Origin: CAZBQG01 sp964493945
GTDB taxonomy: Bacteria; Pseudomonadota; Alphaproteobacteria; Rhodospirillales; UBA2165
NCBI GenBank assembly: GCA_964493945.1
Contig: CAZBQG010000237.1
Location: forward strand, 1-6,855
DNA: 6,855 bases
Direction of reading: 5' to 3'
The translations under genes and the position numbers were made by a program. Position 1 is the first letter of the stretch, and each line of letters opens with the position of its first letter. Positions 1 through 5,504 of this stretch are shown here, piece by piece. Under the pieces are notes generated by a model, which made no database searches, was not told the DNA's origin, and was given only the letters and a program-made list of their open reading frames with translations.

Positions 1-12
1 TCTGATCCTCCT
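1..12 (-). promoter_or_regulatory. Ribosome binding site of a divergent gene off the left edge
   Basis: Read on the minus strand, positions 12 to 7 give a perfect AGGAGG, followed by six bases (ATCAGA) to the window edge. That leaves room for a start codon at or just beyond the edge at normal spacing. I infer that a minus-strand gene begins immediately outside the window and shares the 1-133 intergenic region with the plus-strand cassette. The gene itself is not visible, so its function is unknown. A regulator would be a common arrangement beside such an operator. Confidence 0.55.
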
Positions 13-24
13 CTTCCTAACTAT

Positions 25-57
25 AAAGGTGGACCACTTTTTGGGGGGAGGACCACT
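25..57. promoter_or_regulatory. Candidate operator: palindrome plus direct repeat
   Basis: Positions 25-41 are symmetric around A33 (core GTGGACCAC at 29-37, flanked by AAA and TTT), with only the 28/38 pair not matching. The element GG(T/A)GGACCACT occurs at 28-38 and again at 47-57, with 19 bases between starts, about two helical turns. The TGG-A-CCA core recalls half-sites of GntR/FCD-type repressors, which often control catabolic genes from a divergent intergenic region. The site lies about 80-105 bases before the first plus-strand start codon. Assignment to a repressor family is inference from the motif only. Confidence 0.5.
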
Positions 58-133
58 CTCATTGCGCTCCATAAAGAAAAAGGCTTATGGTCGGCAGAAG
101 CCGGCACATTATTGACCTGAAACGGAGGGCAGG

Positions 134-961
134 ATGGATCGCCAGGAAGGCTATTCGATATTTGCGGGCACCATGGCGGACATGACCTATCCGGAGATCG
201 CCCGTGCCTCTGAAGAAGGTGCCGCCGTTCTCTGGGCCATGGGCGTCATCGAGGAACATGGACCCCATCTGCCACTGGGCACCGACGTCTACCTGCCCAA
301 CGGGGTGCTGCAAAGGGCACGGGAAATCCTGGCTGAAAGGGAAATCCCCGCGATCATCGTGCCGCCCTTCTATTGGGGGGTGAACCAGGTGACGGCATCC
401 TTTCCCGGCTCCTTCGAGGTGCGTCCCGAAGTCATGGTCGAGCTTATGGCCGATGTGTTCCAGAGCCTGGCCAAGGATGGGTTCAAATCCGTCTACTGCC
501 TTTCCGGCCATGGCGATATCGACCACAATCTGACCATTATCCGGGGCATCCGGCGGGGGCGGGAGGATGCTGGTCTGGATGCCAGGAAGGTCGTCCCGCC
601 GGCCATGGCTAAACGGTTGGCTGATGCTAGCGGGGACATGGCGGAATGCCTTCTCGTTGCCGAGCCTTTCGGGCCGCCGCCGGGCCGCTTCCTGGACGTC
701 CATGCGGGGACGGAAGAGACCCAGCGCATATGGGCGACCTGCCCTGACCTTTTGCGCCAGGATGTGGCCGCCGGGCTCAAGCCAACCAACCTTGAAATGG
801 AACAACTGGTGGAATGGCGCAAAGGGCGGGAACATGCCCAGAGCTTGACCCCCGATGGCTATTTCGGCGATCCGGCGGCCGCGGACCCGGAGGCGGGCCA
901 GGCCGCCCAGGAGCGTCAGGCCCAATCGGTTGCCGGTGCCATTGCCGGGATTCATGGATGA
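134..961 (+). CDS. Creatininase-family amidohydrolase
   Basis: This 275-residue protein has the usual length and signature of the creatininase family, metal-dependent cytosolic hydrolases that open cyclic amides or act on formamides and related bonds. The metal-binding motif is clear: E40-x-H42-G-P-H-L-P-L-G-T-D51, with the same spacing as Glu34, His36 and Asp45 of Pseudomonas creatininase. The second ligand segment reads SGHGDIDHN, so H126 is kept, but D128 stands where creatininase has Glu122. A later H190-A-G-x-E-E-T segment matches the family's HAG/HGG...ET motif. The ATG at 134 is chosen because GGAGG at 124-128 lies five bases upstream. It is the first gene of a three-gene plus-strand cassette, followed after about 100 bases by a DapA-like lyase. 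The true substrate cannot be read from the sequence, and creatinine itself is not supported. The family assignment is firm and the function is open. Confidence 0.88.
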   Translation: MDRQEGYSIFAGTMADMTYPEIARASEEGAAVLWAMGVIEEHGPHLPLGTDVYLPNGVLQRAREILAEREIPAIIVPPFYWGVNQVTASFPGSFEVRPEVMVELMADVFQSLAKDGFKSVYCLSGHGDIDHNLTIIRGIRRGREDAGLDARKVVPPAMAKRLADASGDMAECLLVAEPFGPPPGRFLDVHAGTEETQRIWATCPDLLRQDVAAGLKPTNLEMEQLVEWRKGREHAQSLTPDGYFGDPAAADPEAGQAAQERQAQSVAGAIAGIHG

Positions 962-1069
962 CGCCCGCCCGCCCGGCAGGCCGCGGTTCTAAAGGGGCTG
1001 GCGCGGGGCATTTTTTGAGCTAAACTCTCCCCACCAGACAGGGTGTGAATAAGGCTGGGAGTGAACAAG

Positions 1070-2035
1070 ATGGGGCGCTTCAAGGATTTCGAACCGGTTG
1101 GGGTCATTCCGGCGACCCTTTTGCCGTTCATGGATGATTTTTCCATCGACGAAGCCTCCATGCGCAAGCATCTGCGCGACGTCGCCGCCATCGACGGGAT
1201 CAGCGCCATCACGGTCAATGGCCATGCTTCGGAAATTCATGCCTGCAGCTTCGATGAGCAGCGCGCCATTCTGGATGCCACGTTGGACGAGATTGGTGAT
1301 GAGACGCCCATCATCAACGGGGTCTATGCCGATGGCAGCCTGGAGGCGGCGCGTATCGCGCGCATGAGCGAAGAGGCCGGCTCGTCGTGCCTGTTGATCT
1401 TTCCGCCGCACTCTATTGGGCGGGGCGGCGGTCAGTCCCGGCCCGAAATGGCCCTAACTCATTTCCGCATGATCGCCGAAGCTACCGATCTTCCCTTCAT
1501 TATTTTTCAGTATGCGGGCAATTCGGGTTACGCCTATCCGCTGGACACCTTGGTCCGCATCGCCGATGAAATCCCCGGCTTCCGGGCGATCAAGGATGCA
1601 TCAAACGATGCGGTGATCCATGAGCGCCATATCCGTGAGCTGCAATCCCTGTCCCGCCCGGTGAATGTGCTGAGCACCCACAGCGCCTGGCTGATGGCTT
1701 CGCTGAGCTTGGGCTGCAAGGGGTTGCTGTCGGGCTCCGGCAGCGTCATCGCCGATCTTCAGGTGGCCTTGTTCCGGGCCATCCAGGCGGGGGATCTGGC
1801 GCTGGCCCAACGCATCAATGAGCGTATCCATCCGACGGCGCGGGCTTTTTATGCCCATCCCGGCTGCGACATGCATAACCGCATGAAGGAGGCTTTGGTC
1901 TTGCTGGGCCGCATGCCCCGGGCCGTGGTGCGCCCGCCGCTGGTCAAGCTGGGCCAGGCCGAAATCGATACCATCCGTCAACGATTGGCGGAAGCAGGCA
2001 TAGAACGGGACGGCGCCCTGGCGGTCGCCGCCTGA
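1070..2035 (+). CDS. DapA/N-acetylneuraminate lyase superfamily aldolase or lyase
   Basis: This is a 321-residue TIM-barrel enzyme of the dihydrodipicolinate synthase superfamily, which forms a Schiff base between lysine and a keto acid. The N-terminus shows the family's GVIPATLLPF strand. Y148 (in FQY) and K175 (in AIKDAS) match the catalytic Tyr133 and Lys161 of E. coli DapA. The residues that hold pyruvate's carboxylate are missing: the GTTGE motif reads GHASE (51-55), and G153 stands where DapA has Arg138. It is therefore unlikely to be a true DapA. Two starts compete: ATG at 1070, with GGGAG eight bases upstream, and an in-frame GTG at 1061, with AAGG six bases upstream (three extra residues). 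I prefer ATG because its Shine-Dalgarno is stronger. It sits between the creatininase-family gene and the dienelactone-hydrolase-like gene, probably in one operon. The substrate is unknown. Confidence 0.88.
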   Translation: MGRFKDFEPVGVIPATLLPFMDDFSIDEASMRKHLRDVAAIDGISAITVNGHASEIHACSFDEQRAILDATLDEIGDETPIINGVYADGSLEAARIARMSEEAGSSCLLIFPPHSIGRGGGQSRPEMALTHFRMIAEATDLPFIIFQYAGNSGYAYPLDTLVRIADEIPGFRAIKDASNDAVIHERHIRELQSLSRPVNVLSTHSAWLMASLSLGCKGLLSGSGSVIADLQVALFRAIQAGDLALAQRINERIHPTARAFYAHPGCDMHNRMKEALVLLGRMPRAVVRPPLVKLGQAEIDTIRQRLAEAGIERDGALAVAA

Positions 2036-2071
2036 GGGAATTTTTTTGAGAGCCAATAAAAGGAGGACATC

Positions 2072-2767
2072 ATGGCAGGTCGCATGATCGATATCGCGGC
2101 ATCGGACGGAAACAAATTTACAGGCTATTATTCGCCACCGGCGGGGGGCAGCGGGCCCGGGATTCTCATGATCCAGGAGATGTTCGGCCTCAATTCCACC
2201 TTCCGGGGCGTGGCCGACCGGTTTGCCGCCGAAGGCTATGCCGTTCTGGCGCCCGACATGTTTTGGCAGACGGAAGCCAATTTCGAGGCCGATTTGACCA
2301 GCCAGGACGATTTCCAGAAGGCCTTCGGCTTTTATCAGGCAGTGGATTACGAAGCCGGCGTCGATACCATGAAAGCCGCCCTGGGCGTCTTGCGCGATCA
2401 ACCCGAATGCACGGACAAGGTTGCCTGCGTCGGTTTTTGCATGGGCGGCACCTTTTCCTATCTGGCCGCCTCGCGCTTCGATATGGATGCGGGGATCACC
2501 TATTACGGCACCGCCATCCATCCCTATCTGAATGAGCTGGACAATATCTCGTGCCCCTTAATGATGCATTTTGGTGCCAACGACGACACCTTCCCGACCG
2601 AGGAAATGGAAGGGGTGGTGGCCGCCGTCAAGGATCTCCCGGATAAGGAAGCCCATGTTTATGAGGCGGGGCACGCCTTCGCCAATCCCAACCTGCCCTA
2701 TTATGTGGAGGCGGCGGCGGAAGCAGCCCATGAGAGGAGCTTTGCGCTACTGGCAAGCCTTAAATAG
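2072..2767 (+). CDS. Dienelactone hydrolase family protein
   Basis: This is a 231-residue single-domain alpha/beta hydrolase, cytosolic with no signal peptide. It aligns nearly residue for residue with Pseudomonas dienelactone hydrolase as I recall it. The nucleophile C123 lies in GFCMGG, D171 in GANDD and H201 in AGHAF, and E36 (QEMFG) is the residue that primes the cysteine in that enzyme. The two arginines that bind dienelactone's carboxylate, Arg81 and Arg206, are F81 and N205 here, so the substrate is probably not a classical carboxylated dienelactone. It has a very strong ribosome binding site (AGGAGG at 2061-2066, five bases before ATG). It starts 36 bases after the DapA-like gene, consistent with co-transcription, although a T7 run lies in the gap. 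It may hydrolyse a lactone or ester in the same pathway as its upstream neighbours; this is inference. Confidence 0.9.
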   Translation: MAGRMIDIAASDGNKFTGYYSPPAGGSGPGILMIQEMFGLNSTFRGVADRFAAEGYAVLAPDMFWQTEANFEADLTSQDDFQKAFGFYQAVDYEAGVDTMKAALGVLRDQPECTDKVACVGFCMGGTFSYLAASRFDMDAGITYYGTAIHPYLNELDNISCPLMMHFGANDDTFPTEEMEGVVAAVKDLPDKEAHVYEAGHAFANPNLPYYVEAAAEAAHERSFALLASLK

Positions 2768-2768
2768 G

Positions 2769-2786
2769 GGTTAGGCCGGCCTAACC
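2769..2786. terminator. Perfect palindrome between convergent genes, possible bidirectional terminator
   Basis: Eighteen bases form a perfect palindrome (GGTTAGG-CCGG-CCTAACC), able to fold as a seven-pair stem with a four-base loop on either strand. It fills the gap between the dienelactone-hydrolase-like gene (stop at 2765-2767) and the convergent PilZ gene, and contains the PilZ stop codon (2781-2783). No T-run follows on either side, so it is not a canonical intrinsic terminator. It may instead be a 3'-end stabilising hairpin or a protein site. Confidence 0.4.
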
Positions 2787-3077
2787 ATAAGTGGCCATGG
2801 CCATGAGATGTTCGGCCAATTCGTCCCGGTCGCCGCTGAATTTTAACCCGTGGAAGCCATCATTGCTCCATCGGATCACGGCCGGGAACGTGCCATAGGG
2901 GTCGAATTTCAATTCGACCTCTGTTTGGGTCGGCAAATCCTGTTCGATCTTGATTTTCGCGCCGCCGGTGGAAATATCGATGACATCGCAGACATAGGTC
3001 TTGCCCTCGGCGCTTACTTCGGCGCCGACCAGGACCGATTTACGTTCATGTTCACGCCTGCTGGTCGCCTCAGCCAT
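2781..3077 (-). CDS. Stand-alone PilZ domain protein (c-di-GMP receptor)
   Basis: This 98-residue protein is essentially only a PilZ domain. It has both halves of the c-di-GMP binding signature: R8-x-x-x-R12 (in RREHER) near the N-terminus and D34-x-S36-x-x-G39 (DISTGG) about 20 residues later, followed by the expected beta strands (KIKIE, EVELKF, AVIRWS, HGLKF) and a short C-terminal helix. Proteins of this kind bind cyclic di-GMP and act by binding partners that control motility, polysaccharide or other outputs. No output domain, signal peptide or membrane segment is present. The ATG at 3077 is supported by GGAG six bases upstream. It is divergent from the ada-like gene and convergent with the dienelactone-hydrolase-like gene, so it is probably transcribed alone. 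No neighbour reveals its partner. Confidence 0.9.
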   Translation of the reverse strand: MAEATSRREHERKSVLVGAEVSAEGKTYVCDVIDISTGGAKIKIEQDLPTQTEVELKFDPYGTFPAVIRWSNDGFHGLKFSGDRDELAEHLMAMATYG

Positions 3078-3163
3078 CTTATGCTCCGGAATTTTTCCCC
3101 TTCAGGATGCGAAATTGGCCTCTTTTGCCTGCCGAGTCAAATGATCGGCGCCAGGATTTACAA

Positions 3164-3200
3164 AGCCCAGCGCAAGCTTCGGATAGCTTTTGACTGGGCT
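3164..3200 (+). promoter_or_regulatory. Stem-loop with Ada-box-like core upstream of the ada-like gene
   Basis: AGCCCAG (3164-3170) pairs with CTGGGCT (3194-3200). Inside it AAGCT (3174-3178) pairs with AGCTT (3185-3189) around a six-base loop, giving a two-tier stem-loop just before the ada-like start. The left arm overlaps AGCGCAAG (3169-3176), which resembles the AAAGCGCAAG core of the E. coli Ada-binding site. A -35-like TTGACT (3190-3195) lies in the right arm, but no convincing -10 follows at normal spacing. A perfect GGTTAACC palindrome follows at 3204-3211. This could be an autoregulatory operator or a leader structure. The role is inference. Confidence 0.35.
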
Positions 3201-3219
3201 CTCGGTTAACCTCGTCAAT

Positions 3220-4068
3220 ATGGAAATGAAAACCAAACAAGCAGCCGCCCCTCAGGATTTGGTGCGCCGGGTCTGCGCCCTGATCGAGACCCATGAAAGC
3301 GGCACGCCCACCCTGGCCCATTTGGGCGAAAAGCTGGGCCTCAGCCCCTTTCATCTGCAACGGGTGTTCAAAAGCGCAACCGGTGTGACGCCCCGCCAAT
3401 GGGCCGAAGCCAGGCGCATGGAGCAACTCAAAGGTCATTTACGGAGCGGCGCGTCGGTGACCGGTGCGCTTTACGAGGCCGGGTTCAACGCTCCCAGCCG
3501 GCTTTATGAAGGTTCCAACAAAAAGCTGGGCATGACGCCCGCCAGTTACGCCAAGGGGGGGCGGGGCGCCCATATCCGTTTTGGGGCGGGCAAATCATCC
3601 CTCGGATGGGTTCTGCTGGCCGCCACCGAAGAGGGGCTTTGCAAGGTCAGTCTGGGAGATAAGGTGAAATCCATGACCCGTGACCTGGTTCAGGAATTCC
3701 CCGAGGCACATCTGGAGCGGGACGAGCCCGCCATCGCCGGTCTGCTGGAGGCGGTGATTTCCCTGCTGGAGACAGGCAAAGCGACGGGTGGGGATTTGCC
3801 CCTGGATATCCGGCCCACCGCCTTCCAGGCCCGGGTCTGGGACATGTTGCGGCGCATTCCGGCGGGCGAGACCCGCACCTATGGCCAGATCGCCAGCCAG
3901 ATCGGATCACCAACTGCCGCCCGCGCCGTGGCCCAGGCCTGCGCTACAAACCCGGTGGCCCTGGTCATCCCGTGTCACCGGGTGATCGGCGGGGATGGCA
4001 AGCTGCGTGGATACCGGTGGGGCCTGGCCCGCAAAAAGGCGCTGCTGGCCAGGGAACAAAAAGCTTGA
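3220..4068 (+). CDS. Ada-like AraC-HTH / methylated-DNA-protein-cysteine methyltransferase fusion
   Basis: This 282-residue DNA-repair protein transfers alkyl groups from O6-alkylguanine (and O4-alkylthymine) to its own cysteine in a suicide reaction. Residues about 13-112 form an AraC-type double helix-turn-helix (LAHLGEKLGLSPFHLQRVF, then GFNAPSRLYEGSNKKLGMTP). Residues about 118-195 are the N-terminal ribonuclease-like part. Residues 200-282 are the catalytic DNA-binding part, with IPAGETRTYGQIA, the arginine finger R235 in ARAV, N244 in NP, and the acceptor C252 in PCHRV. The zinc-binding phosphotriester-repair domain of E. coli Ada is absent, so the usual methylation switch for transcription is missing. 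The start is uncertain: ATG 3220 or ATG 3226 both lack a good ribosome site, and TTG at 3190 is also in frame. It is divergent from the PilZ gene and ends three bases before lpdA's stop on the other strand. Confidence 0.92.
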   Translation: MEMKTKQAAAPQDLVRRVCALIETHESGTPTLAHLGEKLGLSPFHLQRVFKSATGVTPRQWAEARRMEQLKGHLRSGASVTGALYEAGFNAPSRLYEGSNKKLGMTPASYAKGGRGAHIRFGAGKSSLGWVLLAATEEGLCKVSLGDKVKSMTRDLVQEFPEAHLERDEPAIAGLLEAVISLLETGKATGGDLPLDIRPTAFQARVWDMLRRIPAGETRTYGQIASQIGSPTAARAVAQACATNPVALVIPCHRVIGGDGKLRGYRWGLARKKALLAREQKA

Positions 4069-4071
4069 ACT

Positions 4072-5487
4072 TCACATATGAAGTGCGCGGTTGGCCACAT
4101 CCAGGGCCGCTTCCTTGACCACTTCGGAAAGACCCGGATGGCCGTGGCTGGAGCGGGCGATATCTTCCGCCGTGCCGCCGAATTCCATGGCAATGACCGC
4201 TTCCTGGATCAGATCGCCGGCGGCAGGGCCGATGATATGCACACCCAGTATCTCGTCGCTTTCCCCGTCGGCCAGAATTTTGACGAAGCCGTCGATGTCG
4301 CCCATGGCGCGGGCCCTTGCATTGGCGGCGAAGGGGAATTTACCGGTGTTATAGTCGATGCCGTCTTCTTTCAGGCTTTCTTCCGTGGCCCCCAGGCTGG
4401 CCACTTCGGGCCAGGTATAGACGATGCCGGGGATGGCTGAATAATTCACATGACCCGCCTGGCCGGCGATGATTTCGGCCAGGGCCAGCCCTTCTTCTTC
4501 CGCCTTATGGGCCAGCATGACACCGCCGATCACATCGCCGATGGCGTAAACGCCTTCCACATTTGTGGCGAAATTACCGTCAACGGTGACAAAGCCATGC
4601 TTATCCATGGCCACGCCCGCCTCTTTCAGACCCAGACCTTCCGTGTAGGGCCGGCGCCCGATGGCCACCAGAACCTTCTCGGCGCTCAGGCTCTCCGCCT
4701 TGCCGCCTTCGACCGGCTCGACGCTAAGCTTGACGCCGGTCTTGGTTGATTTGGCGCCGGTGACCTTGGAGGACAGTTTGAAATCCAACCCCTGTTTGGC
4801 CAGGACCCGCTGCATCTGTTTGCACACTTCGCCGTCCATGCCGGGTAAGATCGTGTCCAGGAATTCTACCACCGTCACCTTGGCCCCCAGACGCCGCCAG
4901 ACAGAGCCCAGCTCCAGCCCGATGACGCCGGCACCGACGACGATCAAGGATTTGGGAATCTTGGAAAGCTCCAATGCTCCGGTGGAGCTCAGAATGTTTT
5001 TCTCATCCACATCGACGCCGGGCAGGGGTGCCACATCCGAGCCGGTGGCAATGACGATATGCTTTGCGGTCAGTTTTTCCGCTTTGCCTTTCTTGCCGGA
5101 TGGCGTGAAGGTCACTTGGCCTTTTCCGGTGATGGCGGCGCTGCCGGCCAGACGGGTGATCTTGTTTTTCTTCATCAGGAAATCGACGCCCTTGATGGTA
5201 TCGCCGACGACACCATCCTTGCGTTTCATCATGGCCTTCAGATCCAGGCTGACCTTGCCCGTCTTGACCCCGTGTTCGGCCAGTTCTCCGCCAGCCGCCT
5301 CAAAATGGTGTGAGGAATGCAACAGGGCCTTGGACGGGATGCAGCCCACATTGAGGCAGGTTCCGCCCAATGTCGCCCGCTTTTCCACCAGCGCCACATT
5401 CATGCCCAGCTGCGCTGCCCGGATGGCTGCCACATAGCCTCCGGGGCCGCCGCCGATGACCAGGAAATCGTATGAGTTGTCGGCCAT
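4072..5487 (-). CDS. lpdA: Dihydrolipoyl dehydrogenase (E3)
   Basis: This 471-residue flavoprotein has the standard length for the family. It reoxidises the dihydrolipoyl group of E2 and passes electrons through FAD to NAD+. The order is typical: FAD-binding GGGPGG at 12-17, redox disulfide C44/C49 in GGTCLNVGCIPSK, NAD-binding GAGVIG at 185-190, second FAD segment AIGD at 315-318, and a C-terminal dimer domain with the catalytic pair H450/E455. That last motif reads HPGLSE rather than the usual HPTLSE, a small oddity next to the catalytic histidine. ATG 5487 is chosen over an in-frame upstream ATG (5544), because it begins right at the FAD domain and has GGAG eight bases upstream, and because the upstream start lies inside sucB. 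It begins 17 bases after sucB, so it serves the 2-oxoglutarate dehydrogenase complex and possibly also pyruvate dehydrogenase. Confidence 0.96.
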   Translation of the reverse strand: MADNSYDFLVIGGGPGGYVAAIRAAQLGMNVALVEKRATLGGTCLNVGCIPSKALLHSSHHFEAAGGELAEHGVKTGKVSLDLKAMMKRKDGVVGDTIKGVDFLMKKNKITRLAGSAAITGKGQVTFTPSGKKGKAEKLTAKHIVIATGSDVAPLPGVDVDEKNILSSTGALELSKIPKSLIVVGAGVIGLELGSVWRRLGAKVTVVEFLDTILPGMDGEVCKQMQRVLAKQGLDFKLSSKVTGAKSTKTGVKLSVEPVEGGKAESLSAEKVLVAIGRRPYTEGLGLKEAGVAMDKHGFVTVDGNFATNVEGVYAIGDVIGGVMLAHKAEEEGLALAEIIAGQAGHVNYSAIPGIVYTWPEVASLGATEESLKEDGIDYNTGKFPFAANARARAMGDIDGFVKILADGESDEILGVHIIGPAAGDLIQEAVIAMEFGGTAEDIARSSHGHPGLSEVVKEAALDVANRALHM

Positions 5488-5504
5488 GTTGTTCTCTCCG
5501 CCCT

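Noticed and set aside
62..90. TTGCGC ... TTATGG as a -35/-10 promoter for the first gene
   Set aside because: The spacing is right at 17 bases, but the -10 matches only half the consensus, too weak to list as a feature.
59..955. Long 298-residue open frame antisense to the creatininase-family gene
   Set aside because: It is a shadow of the GC-rich sense gene. Its composition shows no recognisable domain, while the sense frame carries the full family motif.
962..1016. GC-rich stretch followed by a T6 run after the creatininase-family gene
   Set aside because: Only a bulged GCCCGC/GCGGGGC pairing can be drawn and the loop is long. It does not make a standard terminator.
2011..2048. GC-rich inverted repeat followed by a T7 run after the DapA-like gene, as an intrinsic terminator
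   Set aside because: The possible CGGCG/CGCCG stem lies inside the coding end and about ten bases from the T-run. The next gene follows at once with a strong ribosome site, so termination here is not convincing.
4661..5437. 258-residue open frame antisense to lpdA
   Set aside because: It is low-complexity Ser/Pro/Thr-rich, typical of an antisense shadow, and the opposite strand encodes a complete LpdA.
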